Assembly: GCF_004135735.1 (NCBI RefSeq)
Contig: NZ_CP012670.1
Coordinates: forward strand, 186,001 to 250,000
Direction of reading: 5' to 3'
DNA from: Sorangium cellulosum
GTDB taxonomy: Bacteria > Myxococcota_A > Polyangia > Polyangiales > Polyangiaceae
DNA: 64,000 bases
A model generated the notes under the pieces. It had not been told where the DNA came from and did not search any database. It saw only the letters and a list, made by a program, of their open reading frames with translations. Shown here piece by piece: positions 43,763 to 53,831 of the stretch. A program made the position numbers and the translations under genes. How positions within the stretch are numbered: position 1 is the first letter of the stretch; the number at the start of each line of letters is the position of its first letter.

Positions 43763-45478
43763 TCAGTCCCGGAGTCCTGCGCCCGGGCCTTCCCCGCCCG
43801 CGCCCCCTGCGCCCGGGCCTTCGCCGCCCGCGCCTGCGCTGCCCGAGTCCTCCCCGCCCGCGCCCCCTGCGCCCGGGTCTTTCCCGCCCGCGCCGCCCGC
43901 GCCCGGGTCTTCCCCGCCCGGGCCTCCACCGCCCGCGCCGCACTCCGGGGGATAAGCGCAGTAGCCGCCGCAATCGACCAGGGGAGGCAAGCAGAGCTGC
44001 GGCTGCTCACGGTTGCTCTCCAGCTCCGCCGGCAGCGCCTCGATGCGCTCCGTGAGCCAGGCGTCCAGAGCGCGGTATCGCTCCTCGTCGCCCGGACGGA
44101 GCATGCCCTCGTCCGACAGAGCTTCGTGGATGCCCTTCAGCACGGCGCTGGGGTCCAGCGCGGCGAAGTCCTCGATCACCTCCTCGCACGCCGCGATCGT
44201 GTCGTCCCAGCAGGCCGGATCGCTCTGGCATCCGCGCGCCAGCGCGCTCGTGCCGGGCAGGGGGACCTGCGCGTACCAGCTTTGCCCCAGGCTGATGTCG
44301 ACCGAGTACGGCAAGTACTGGAACAGACCATCGGCCCGCTCGACCAGCACGACGTTGTTGCTGTTGTGGATCGTGTCGTCCCCGGTGGCGAGCACCCACG
44401 ACAGGCACTGGAACCGATGGAAGGCCGGCCAGTCGATCCAGCTCGCGAGCGCGTCCTTGAACCCCTCGCCGTGCGGCGTGTCGGCGATCGTCTCCTCGAG
44501 CTCCTTCACGCGGGTGTTGTCACACGTCCTGAGCTGGCAGCTCCCCGGATCGTCGAAGACGCTGCCGCCGACCGGGAACACGTCGAGCGGGATCGGGCCG
44601 CCCCACGGGTCGTTGCCGGCGAAGTCCCCGGCGAACTCCCACATGTTCGCGCAGCCACCGCCGAGCTTGCCCTCGAGGCGCTCACAGAACCCCTTCTTGT
44701 AGCGCTCGACCACGATGTACGGGATGGACACCTCCGGCCCCCAGACGTTGCTCGACACCCAGGCGTAGCCGGCCAGGGGAGCCGGATAATCGAGGCGAGC
44801 GTAGAGCTCGAGCGCGAGGCGCTCGCGGAAGATGCTGCCGACCTGGCCGTTGTTGAAGCGCAGGTGCTCGAAGCCGCCGAGCCGTTGCTCCTCGACGAAC
44901 TCGTCCGTGTCGATGTTGAGGTTGGGGATCGTGCGCTTCGTCCAGGGCCGCATCGTCGACTGTCCGGCGACCCCCACCTGGACCTTGCCGTAGTCGGCCG
45001 TCTTGCCCTCGGCGCCGGCCGTGGTCACCCACAGGTGATCCACGAAGGTCGCGTCCTCCCCGGTCGGTGAATAGATGTCTCCGGATCCCGGCATGCCGGG
45101 GATCCCGATTCCGCTGCTCCCTTCGTTCATGATCTCGAGCTGCTCTTCCGGGACAGCGAACCAGTAGCGGTTCCCGAGGGGGCCGAAGACGTCGAGCGCG
45201 AGCTCCGTCACCTCGGTGTCCGCGACGGGCGCTCCCGGGTACTCCTCTCCGGGCGCGCCGCCGTCGCCCCCGGCCGCCCCGGCGCCGCCGCCCCCCCCGG
45301 CGCCCCCGGTCCCGCCCTCCCCGATCGTGTAATAGTAGTTGTGGTGAATGTCCGGCTCATCGGCGCAGCCCGCCAGGAAGGCGACAGACGGGGCGGCGCA
45401 GAGGGCGAGCAGGGAGATCGCTCGCGTGCGGAGCGACCTTGACCGAACAGAAGGACGAGACGGTAGCTGACTGGACAT
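43763..45478 (-). CDS. CotH-kinase-like secreted lipoprotein with Gly-rich ends
   Basis: A 571-residue lipoprotein: basic N-terminus, then LLALCAAPSVAFLAGC with lipobox LAGC, and a Gly/Ala-rich spacer. The core resembles the spore-coat CotH kinase fold: VQVGVAGQSTMRPWTKRTIP, FEHLRFNN, FRERLALELYARLDYPAPLAGYAWV, IPYIVVERYKKGF, and the metal/catalytic-like DDTIHNSNNVVLVERADGLFQYLPYSVDISLGQ. A C-terminal tail holds five ten-residue GGAGGEDPGA units (30-bp DNA repeats). CotH proteins phosphorylate secreted proteins; kinase activity here is inferred. The later ATG was chosen because it adjoins a clean signal. Confidence 0.85.
   Translation of the reverse strand: MSSQLPSRPSVRSRSLRTRAISLLALCAAPSVAFLAGCADEPDIHHNYYYTIGEGGTGGAGGGGGAGAAGGDGGAPGEEYPGAPVADTEVTELALDVFGPLGNRYWFAVPEEQLEIMNEGSSGIGIPGMPGSGDIYSPTGEDATFVDHLWVTTAGAEGKTADYGKVQVGVAGQSTMRPWTKRTIPNLNIDTDEFVEEQRLGGFEHLRFNNGQVGSIFRERLALELYARLDYPAPLAGYAWVSSNVWGPEVSIPYIVVERYKKGFCERLEGKLGGGCANMWEFAGDFAGNDPWGGPIPLDVFPVGGSVFDDPGSCQLRTCDNTRVKELEETIADTPHGEGFKDALASWIDWPAFHRFQCLSWVLATGDDTIHNSNNVVLVERADGLFQYLPYSVDISLGQSWYAQVPLPGTSALARGCQSDPACWDDTIAACEEVIEDFAALDPSAVLKGIHEALSDEGMLRPGDEERYRALDAWLTERIEALPAELESNREQPQLCLPPLVDCGGYCAYPPECGAGGGGPGGEDPGAGGAGGKDPGAGGAGGEDSGSAGAGGEGPGAGGAGGEGPGAGLRD
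43770..43930. repeat. About five 30-bp repeats encoding a Gly-rich tail
   Basis: Imperfect 30-bp units of CCC/GCCCG-rich DNA encode GGAGG(E/K)(D/G)PGA decapeptides at the C-terminus of the CotH-like protein. Confidence 0.8.
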
Positions 45479-45838
45479 GGTGGCGTGACCTTTCCGCGAC
45501 ACGTCCCTGGCCCATGGCAAGAATCGCACCGTTCACGGCAAACCGCATGACCGCCCAGGCGTCGATGCCCTGGAGCCCGGTCCGCCGTGCAGGCCCGGTG
45601 AGGTCTTCGAGCAGCGCAGCCCCTTCGCCCCGCAGGTCGGTGGACGCGCGGTAAGCGCCCCCTCATGACACCGGGATCAGATCCTGGCACAGACAGCGTT
45701 CGCGGATCCATCCGCCTCGCGGACGGAGGCGGGGGTGGGCGCCCGCCTCCTTTGCGGTGTGGGACGGCGCGGAGGCGGGCGCCCCGAGCGCGCCGCCCCT
45801 CGCCGCCGCGCCCCCGGGCACACCGCCGCGGCGCCGCG
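45479..45838. other. Intergenic gap with terminator-like hairpin
   Basis: No gene is seen between the CotH-like start and the M20 peptidase stop. A strong stem-loop at 45737-45784 probably ends the peptidase transcript. The CotH promoter must lie near 45490-45560. Confidence 0.5.
45737..45784 (-). terminator. Strong stem-loop 3' of the M20 peptidase gene
   Basis: GGGCGCCCGCCTCC (45737-45750) is the exact reverse complement of GGAGGCGGGCGCCC (45771-45784): a 14-bp all-G/C-rich stem with a 20-nt loop. It lacks a T-run, as is usual in such GC-rich genomes. Confidence 0.6.
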
Positions 45839-47263
<1,425 letters not shown>

Positions 47264-47548
47264 GGACCTCTCCAGGGGGTGAGAACGGGGCGGCTCGTGG
47301 ACGGACGGCCGCGGACGCCACGGCAGGAGGCCCGCAGGTTGTAACACCGCGCGGGGGCGCGGCGAACGCTCTTCAGAACCGCCGTCCCCCGCGCGCCTCG
47401 CGCTCGCCTGCCGCGGCCGGGGGTGGCCGGTCGCGGCGGTCGCGAGCGCGCTCCCGCCAGGCGGCGACGGCCCGCGCTCGCTCCGCCACGACGGCGCGGC
47501 GGCCGACCAGCCCGGCGCCGCCGCCTCGCCGCGTCGCGCCGCTCCCGC

Positions 47549-48223
47549 TCATTGACCGAAGCGCGGCGCGAGGACGTGGTTCTCCAGGTGAACGTGCCGG
47601 AAGGTGTCCTGCTCGATCGCCTGGAGCTCGCCGAACAGCGCGCGATAGCTGCCGCACGCCCAGCCGGGCAGCGCGAAGTCGTCGCTCGCGTCTCGAATGG
47701 TCTCGAGGAGCTTCGCCACCGCGAGGTGCTCCTCGCGCATCGCCGCGAGCGCGCGCGCCGTCTCCGGGGCGACGCGCGCGCCCGCCGAGCGGAGCGCCGG
47801 GAACAGGTTCGCCTCCTCGTCGTCGAGGTGCGCGAGCAGGGCGTCCGAGAGCTCGCCCACCGCGCCGTCGAGGGCGCGGAGCTTCGGGTTGCGCTCGCCG
47901 TGGACCCGCGCGACCTTCGCCGCGAGCGCGCGCACGAAGGGCAGCGCCCTTCGCAGGTACGCGTGGTGCTTGCCCACGATGTGGTCGATGAGCGCGGGCG
48001 TCGAGGCGTCGCGCATCGCGTCCGGCGCGGCGCCTTGCCGCTCCGCGATGGCTCGCTCGAGCTCCCCCAGGAGCGCAGGGAGCTCGACCCCGCGCTCGCT
48101 GGCGGCCCGCTCCAGGCTGAGCTCCCCGCGGCAGCAGAAGTCGATTCGGTGCTGCTGGAAGACCTGGGCGCACTCGGAGTGGTCGAGGACGATGTTGGCG
48201 ACCGATTGGGCTGGGCTCAGCAT
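47549..48223 (-). CDS. ric: Iron-sulfur cluster repair di-iron protein (RIC/ScdA/YtfE)
   Basis: A 224-residue protein repairing Fe-S clusters after nitric oxide or peroxide damage. The N-terminal ScdA_N domain carries the signature HSECAQVFQQHRIDFCCRGE (Cys30-Cys31). The hemerythrin-like half supplies His/Glu ligands: IDHIVGKHHAYLRR, LLAHLDDEEANLFPAL, MREEHLAVAKLL and FRHVHLENHVLAPRF. The ATG matches the family N-terminus (MLSPAQSVANIVLDH). It diverges from a small Cys-protein/hemerythrin operon, making a compact di-iron stress locus. Confidence 0.93.
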   Translation of the reverse strand: MLSPAQSVANIVLDHSECAQVFQQHRIDFCCRGELSLERAASERGVELPALLGELERAIAERQGAAPDAMRDASTPALIDHIVGKHHAYLRRALPFVRALAAKVARVHGERNPKLRALDGAVGELSDALLAHLDDEEANLFPALRSAGARVAPETARALAAMREEHLAVAKLLETIRDASDDFALPGWACGSYRALFGELQAIEQDTFRHVHLENHVLAPRFGQ

Positions 48224-48581
48224 GATGGACCTCCTGTCGTCCGTGGTGAGCAAGGCGCGTGCCGGACGCTCGTCGCGCACGGATTCGCCCGGTTTCGCGC
48301 TCGAAATCGCGGCGCGCGACCGGCGCGCGGAGCGACGCCGAGGACCTCCCGGAGGAGCTGCTCGCGCAACCATCGCCGCCCGGCGCACGCCTTGCGCTCC
48401 GGTCGCGCGCGGGCGTCGAGCGAGAGCGCCGCCTCGGCGTCCTCGATGCCTCTCGCGGCTTCCAGGCGGAGGCCGCGCGCGTGCTGGGATCGGGCGCAAC
48501 ACGCCCTGGCGCGCGCTGCGCGAGGGCAGCGCGAGTTTTTGGCACGTGTCCTGCTCCATCCTCTCGTGAAAGGAGTCGCCC
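48224..48581. other. Intergenic gap between divergent RIC and Cys-protein genes
   Basis: No recognisable gene or NsrR/FNR-type palindrome was found. Frames here are Arg/Ala-rich. Both promoters must lie in this stretch. Confidence 0.45.
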
Positions 48582-49049
48582 ATGATCTCGACCCAGCTCA
48601 CCCACCACCTGTCGCTCGAGGTGTCGTGCCCCGCGTGCCCGGAGACCTACGCGGTCCCGCTCGACGCCGTCGAGCAGAGCCAGTGCCACCTCGACGAGCA
48701 CGGGCCCTGCTCCGGAATGGCCATCCACGAGTGTCCGACCCCGTACCTCGCGTCGCTCGCGCCTCGAGAGGCGATCGCGCACCTGCATGAGGCGGTCCGC
48801 GCGTTCGAGGAAGAAGTCCGGGGCGGCGGCGCGCACGCTGTCTGGGCCGACGACCAGCCCGGCGCGCCAGAGGCAGGAGCGCGCCTCGGCGGCCTGGTGA
48901 AGGCGTTGCTGGCCTCGACGGGCGCGGCGGGCCCGGCGGCGCGCATGGCCGCGCCCGCGAGGCCGCCGTCCGAGGTCGAGGCGGTCGCCGCAGAGCTCAC
49001 GCGCTGGGACGACGACGGCGGCGCGCCGCGGGGACCGGAGCCGTCGTGA
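48582..49049 (+). CDS. Small Cys-containing protein coupled to hemerythrin
   Basis: A 155-residue protein of unknown family. The N-terminal half has SLEVSCPACPETYAVPLDAVEQSQCHL with a CPAC pair and EHGPCSGMAIHEC, a spacing compatible with a zinc or Fe-S site. The C-terminal half is Ala/Pro-rich. Its TGA overlaps the hemerythrin GTG (GTGA), so the two are translated together. An AAAGGAG ribosome site precedes the ATG. It may bind metal or serve as an anti-stress partner of RIC and hemerythrin. Confidence 0.72.
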   Translation: MISTQLTHHLSLEVSCPACPETYAVPLDAVEQSQCHLDEHGPCSGMAIHECPTPYLASLAPREAIAHLHEAVRAFEEEVRGGGAHAVWADDQPGAPEAGARLGGLVKALLASTGAAGPAARMAAPARPPSEVEAVAAELTRWDDDGGAPRGPEPS

Positions 49050-49474
49050 AGCGCGATCGGCGGCTCCGCGGCCTGTCCTCCGAGCACCACCACGCCCTCG
49101 TCCTGGCCCGCGCCGTCGAGCGGCAGATCGACGCCTGGTCGACGTCGGACGGCGCGCGCCTCCGCGACCGGTTCGATCGGCAGCTAGAGCCCCACTTCTT
49201 CGCGGAGGAGCAGGTCCTGCTGCCCGCGCTGCGCGCCGCGGGCCGGCCCGACCTCTGCGAGCGCGTCGAGCGCGACCACGCCCGCCTGCGACGCGCGGTC
49301 ACGCGGGCCTCGGCGGGCGACGCGAGCGCCGCGCGGGCGTTCGGCGCGGAGCTCGCCGAGCACGTGCGCTTCGAGGAGCGGGACCTGTTTCCCGCGTGCG
49401 AGGCGCTCCTCGCCGGCGAGATCCTCGACGAGGTCGCGCGCCGCGCGCCCGGCGAAAGTTCGCCCGAATCGTGA
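49046..49474 (+). CDS. Hemerythrin HHE-domain protein
   Basis: A 142-residue four-helix-bundle di-iron protein starting at GTG. Ligand motifs are LSSEHHHALVLARAVE, LEPHFFAEEQVLLPAL (HxxxE), VERDHARLRRAV and LAEHVRFEERDLFPACE (HxxxE). Such proteins bind oxygen, NO or store iron. The overlap with the upstream Cys protein and the divergent RIC gene tie it to NO/oxidant stress. Confidence 0.88.
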   Translation: MKRDRRLRGLSSEHHHALVLARAVERQIDAWSTSDGARLRDRFDRQLEPHFFAEEQVLLPALRAAGRPDLCERVERDHARLRRAVTRASAGDASAARAFGAELAEHVRFEERDLFPACEALLAGEILDEVARRAPGESSPES

Positions 49475-49554
49475 CCCCTCGGTCGCGGGAGGCGGCGCCC
49501 CGCGGACGGCCGACCTCGCCCGCCGCGCGCCTGAACAGGCCGCTTGCTCGCCGC

Positions 49555-51993
49555 TCAGCCGCGCTGGCCGACGCCGCGGCCGCGGGTCCTGGCCAGCGCG
49601 TAGCGGAAGCCGCGCGCCAGGTTGGGCTGCGTCACCATCGAGCCGACGTCGAGGCCCTGATCGACCATCGTCTGCGCGGCGTCCGGCCTCAGGCCGACGA
49701 GCACCGCCTCGGCCCCGAGCAGCGCGGCCGCCTGCGCCGCCCGGACGAGCTGCGACGCCGCCGCCGCGTCCACGACCGCCATCCCGGTGACGTCGATCAG
49801 CACGATCCGCGCCCCCTGCGCGTCGATCGCCCGCAACATCGACTCGATGAAATGGCTCGAGCGCTGGGCGTCCATGACGCCGATCACGGGCATCACCAGG
49901 ATGCCCTCCGCGATCGGCACGACGGGGCTCGAGAGCGCGCGGATCGTCTGGAGCATCGACTCCCGCTGCACGCCGGCGCGCTCGAGCGCCGCGCTCCGCT
50001 CGGAGATCCGGCGGAACAGCCGGGCGTTCTCGATGCCGACCGCCGCCGTGCCGGCGACGCGGACGAGGAACGACACGTCGCCTGGCCCGCACGCCTGCCG
50101 CCGGTCGCTGCTCAGGACGAGGGCGCCGAGGACGCTGCCCCGGGCCTGCAGGGGCAGGGCGACGACCGTGCGCGCGCCGGCGTGGGCCGGGGGCAGGGCG
50201 GCGTCCGCGCGCCCGTCGCCGTCGGCCGGGTCGAGCACGAGCGGGCGACCCGCCTCGATCGCGCGGCCCACGGGCGAGCGCGCCGGGATCGCGACCTCGG
50301 CCTCGACGACGGAGCGCTCGGGCGGCGAGAGGCCGATCAGCAGGATCTCGGCGGGATGCGCGACGGAGGGGGGCCGAGCGTCCTGCCCGCTCGCGGCCCG
50401 GCGGGCCGCGTCGAGCGTGAGGTAATCGGCCAGCGGCGTGGACCACGGCGTCCGCTCGAGGGTGACGCAGTCGACGCCGGTGTGGAGGACGCGCGAGGGC
50501 GGCAGCTCCGCGAGGATCGGCGCGATGCCGCGCGTCATCATGCGATGGATCACCTCGACGGCGCGGAAGCCCATGTCGTACTCGCGCTGGACGATCGTCG
50601 CGTGGATCGTGCCCTGCCGGAGCAGGGCGACCGTGCTGGCGATGAGATCGAACCCGACGATCTTGAGATCGCCGCGCCGGCCGAGCTCCTTCGCCGAGAG
50701 GCCCCAGGAGGGCCCGTTGTCGGCGGCGATCCCGAACGCGCCGCCGATGTCCGGCCGCGCCCTGAGCGCCGCGGCGGCGAGCCTCGTCCCGGCCGCCTGA
50801 TCCCAGTCGCACGCGGTGGTCGGCAGCACCGTGAGGTTCGACCCGAGGGTCGCGGCGCGGAAGCCCTCGATGCGCTCGCGGGCGTTCAGCGCGAGCTCGA
50901 CGGGGCCGAGGGGCGCGACGACGCCGCCGCCGGGGAGCAGCCGCAGCATCATCTCGCCCGCCATCCGGCCCGCCGCCACGTTGTCGGTGCCGATGTACAG
51001 CGGCGCCAGGCTGCCCGGCACGGGCGGCGTGTCGATCACGACGACCGGGATGTCCGCCTCCGCCGCCCGCCGGAGCCCCTCCTCGACGATCTCGGGCGTG
51101 CAGGGCGCGATGACGATGCCGGGCACGCGCCGGTCGATCGCGTCGTCGAGCAGCTCGCTCTGCGAGCCCGCGCCGTATCCGCCGCCGCCGGTCCGGAGAT
51201 CCACGCTGAGACCCAGCTCGCGCCCGGCGCTGGCGGCGCCGGCGTGAACGTTCTGCCAGTACGTCGTCGGCTCGGACCGCGGGGCCCGGTACACGCGGGC
51301 GCGGCGGTCCCCCCCCGCGCCCGCCGCGCGCTCTCCGGGGTCGTCGTCCTCGAGCAGCCAGAGCTCCACCGTCTTCCAGTCCGGCTCGAGCTGCACGCTC
51401 CGGATCCCGTGGGCGATGATCTCGATGAGGTGACGCAGCTCGACGGTGGTGCCCACCGCGTTCAGCATCCGCTCGAACAGGCGGATCTCCTGCGCCGATC
51501 TCGCCTTGTCGTCATAGAGCCTGTTGCGCTCCAGCGCGTCCGCGGCGGCGTCCGCGAAGACCTCGATGAGGGCGCGGCGGTCCTCGTCCGGAGGCTCCGG
51601 GGTCGGCTGCTCGACGGCGAGGTAGCCCACCGGCTCGCCGCCCAGCGAGATGGGCGCGATCAGCACGCCGGCGCCTTCAGGGATGGCGCCGTCGAGCTCG
51701 ATCGCGGAGGGCAGGTACGCCCGGTACCACGCGCGCGCATCGACGACGCGGGGCCCCCGCGCCGCCTCGAGCGCCGCCTCCGGGGCGAGCGGGCCGCGCG
51801 CGCCGTCGGGCTCCGCGGCCGCCGAGCGCTGCGGCAGGGGAGGAGGCGTCGCGCCGAACCCGGCCAGCGCTCGAGCCACGAGGCGCTCGCCCTCGCGGAG
51901 GAAGACGCCGCCGCGCGGCGCGCGCGGCGGGACGGCCATGGCCCGACGCACGATCTGCTGCAACACGGCAAGGAGGTCGGGCACCTTGAGCAT
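49555..51993 (-). CDS. GAF / periplasmic-binding-protein / GAF / STAS fusion
   Basis: An 812-residue protein without signal peptide or membrane segment. Order: GAF-like domain (about 10-170, GVLIAPISLGGEPVGYLAVEQ); linker helix; a complete type-1 sugar-binding-protein domain (about 235-495: YWQNVHAGAASAGRELGLSV, VPGIVIAPCTPEIVEEGLRR, IPVVVIDTPP, YIGTDNVAAGRMAGEMML, IVGFDLIASTVALLRQGTI, ATIVQREYDMGFRAVEVI); a second GAF (about 525-680); a C-terminal STAS domain (695-805, with RIVLIDVTGMAVVDAAAASQLV). The DVTG Thr736 sits where RsbR proteins are phosphorylated. It is inferred to be a cytosolic ligand-sensing stressosome-type protein. No RsbS/RsbT genes are beside it. Confidence 0.9.
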   Translation of the reverse strand: MLKVPDLLAVLQQIVRRAMAVPPRAPRGGVFLREGERLVARALAGFGATPPPLPQRSAAAEPDGARGPLAPEAALEAARGPRVVDARAWYRAYLPSAIELDGAIPEGAGVLIAPISLGGEPVGYLAVEQPTPEPPDEDRRALIEVFADAAADALERNRLYDDKARSAQEIRLFERMLNAVGTTVELRHLIEIIAHGIRSVQLEPDWKTVELWLLEDDDPGERAAGAGGDRRARVYRAPRSEPTTYWQNVHAGAASAGRELGLSVDLRTGGGGYGAGSQSELLDDAIDRRVPGIVIAPCTPEIVEEGLRRAAEADIPVVVIDTPPVPGSLAPLYIGTDNVAAGRMAGEMMLRLLPGGGVVAPLGPVELALNARERIEGFRAATLGSNLTVLPTTACDWDQAAGTRLAAAALRARPDIGGAFGIAADNGPSWGLSAKELGRRGDLKIVGFDLIASTVALLRQGTIHATIVQREYDMGFRAVEVIHRMMTRGIAPILAELPPSRVLHTGVDCVTLERTPWSTPLADYLTLDAARRAASGQDARPPSVAHPAEILLIGLSPPERSVVEAEVAIPARSPVGRAIEAGRPLVLDPADGDGRADAALPPAHAGARTVVALPLQARGSVLGALVLSSDRRQACGPGDVSFLVRVAGTAAVGIENARLFRRISERSAALERAGVQRESMLQTIRALSSPVVPIAEGILVMPVIGVMDAQRSSHFIESMLRAIDAQGARIVLIDVTGMAVVDAAAASQLVRAAQAAALLGAEAVLVGLRPDAAQTMVDQGLDVGSMVTQPNLARGFRYALARTRGRGVGQRG

Positions 51994-52250
51994 GCGGTTC
52001 GTTCGGGGAGGCCGTCACGGAGCGTGGCGAGCCGGCCCAGAAAGCGCGAAGAGGCGCTCCGCTGTCAAGGACGCTCTCTTCGCCTGCGATGGTAACGAGA
52101 GCAGCGGTCGGTCAGGATCGTTGCGCGCCTCGAGCCGCTCGAGCGCGGTCAGGCCGGACTGGCTGCCTTGTGGATGAATTATTCTCTTCCGACGCGAATG
52201 CGCGGGCCCGGGGCGAGCGTGCGCTCGTGACGAAACCGAACGGGGGGCGG

Positions 52251-53831
52251 TCAGGGGTAGACGTAGGGCGCGTCCAGCCCGAGCGGGAGCCCGAGCTGCC
52301 AGTAGACGAGGAGAAACAGGGTCCACGCGGTGAGGAGGGTGAGGGAATAAGGCACCATCAGCGCGACGAGCGTGCCGATCCCCGTGCTCTTCACGTACTT
52401 CTGGCAGAAGACCACGACCAGGGGGAAATAGACCATGAGCGGCGTGATGATGTTCGTGGTCGAGTCCCCGACGCGATAGGCCGCCTGGGTGAGCTCCGGC
52501 GAGATGCCGAGCGACATGAGCATGGGCACGAGGATCGGGGCGAGCAGCGCCCATTTGGCCGACGCGGAGCCGATGAGGAGGTTCACCGCCGCCGTGAGCA
52601 GGATGGCGCCCACGATGGTCACCGTGCTCGGGAGCGCCATGGCCTTGAGCGCCCCGGCGCCCTTGAGGGCCAGGAGCGCGCCGAGGTTCGACTTGTTGAA
52701 GAGGTAGATGAACTGGGCGGCGAAGAAGGCCATGACCAGGTAATAGGCCATGGTGCTCATCGTCTTGCTCATGCCGCCGATCACGTCGCGGTGGCTCTTG
52801 AAGGCGCCGGACGCGTAGCCGTAGACCAGCCCCGGGGCGAGGAAGAACAGGAAGATGAGCGGCACGATCGCGCGCATGAGCGGCGCGGCGCTGGCCGTGA
52901 GCTCCCCGCTCGGCGCGCGCAGCGGCGAGGACGCGGGCGCGCTCGCCGCGACGAGCAACGCGACGCAGGCCAGGAGGGCCCCGAGGGCCAGCCAGAGCGC
53001 GCGCGCCTCGCGCGGCGTGAGCGCCGCCATGCGCTGCGGCTCCTGCTCCGGCTCGGGCGCGGCGTCGACGGGCGTCCGGGCGAGGCGCGGCTCGATCACG
53101 CGATCGGTGATGAACCAGCCGAGCCCCATGACCAGCAAGCAGGAGGCGCCGCAGAAGAACCAGTTGCAGAGCGGGTTGACGGTGCGCTCCGGGTCGAGGA
53201 TGCCGGCGCCGGCCTGGGTCAGGCCCTGGAGCAGCGGGTCGAGGCTCGACGGGATGAAGTTGGCGCTGAAGCCGCCGGAGACGCCCGCGAACGCGGCGGC
53301 GATGCCGGCGAGCGGGTGCCGGCCGGCGGCCTGGAAGATGACGGCGCCGAGCGGGATGACGAGCACGTAGCCCGCGTCCGCGGCGGTGTGGCTCACGATG
53401 GCCACGAGGATCAGCATCGGCGTGAGCAGCGCTCTCGGCGTGATCGCGAGGAGCTTTTTCAGGCCGGCGTTGATGAACCCGGAGTGCTCGGCGATGCCGA
53501 CGCCGAGCAGCGCCACGAGCACCACGCCCAGCGGGTGGAAGCCCGTGAAGGTCGGGACCATGGCCGAGAGGAACTCGGTGATGGCCTTGCCCGAGAGCTG
53601 GCTCTGGACCTGGATCGGCTGCTTGGTCCGGGGGTCGATCTCGGCGAACTGGAGGGGCGCGAGCGCCGCGGACAGGACCAGGACCACGGCGGCGAGCACG
53701 ACGAAGAGCAGCGCCGGATCGGGCAGCCGGTTGCCCGCCTTTTCGAGGGCGTCGAGGGCGCGGCTCGCCCATCCGGCCGGGGCGCGGGGCAGGGGCGGGG
53801 GCGGGGATTGCTCCGGTTGCTTGCTGGACAT
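52251..53831 (-). CDS. AbgT-family transporter
   Basis: A 526-residue inner-membrane transporter with about 11-12 hydrophobic helices. Family motifs include GFHPLGVVLVALLGVGIAEHSGFI, IVSHTAADAGYVLVIPLGAVIF, AGIAAAFAGVSGGFSANFIPSSLDPLLQGLTQ and, near the end, RVGDSTTNIITPLMVYFPLVV. Relatives take up p-aminobenzoyl-glutamate or export sulfonamides with proton or sodium coupling. The N-terminus is cytosolic and Pro-rich. The gene is monocistronic. Confidence 0.92.
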   Translation of the reverse strand: MSSKQPEQSPPPPLPRAPAGWASRALDALEKAGNRLPDPALLFVVLAAVVLVLSAALAPLQFAEIDPRTKQPIQVQSQLSGKAITEFLSAMVPTFTGFHPLGVVLVALLGVGIAEHSGFINAGLKKLLAITPRALLTPMLILVAIVSHTAADAGYVLVIPLGAVIFQAAGRHPLAGIAAAFAGVSGGFSANFIPSSLDPLLQGLTQAGAGILDPERTVNPLCNWFFCGASCLLVMGLGWFITDRVIEPRLARTPVDAAPEPEQEPQRMAALTPREARALWLALGALLACVALLVAASAPASSPLRAPSGELTASAAPLMRAIVPLIFLFFLAPGLVYGYASGAFKSHRDVIGGMSKTMSTMAYYLVMAFFAAQFIYLFNKSNLGALLALKGAGALKAMALPSTVTIVGAILLTAAVNLLIGSASAKWALLAPILVPMLMSLGISPELTQAAYRVGDSTTNIITPLMVYFPLVVVFCQKYVKSTGIGTLVALMVPYSLTLLTAWTLFLLVYWQLGLPLGLDAPYVYP

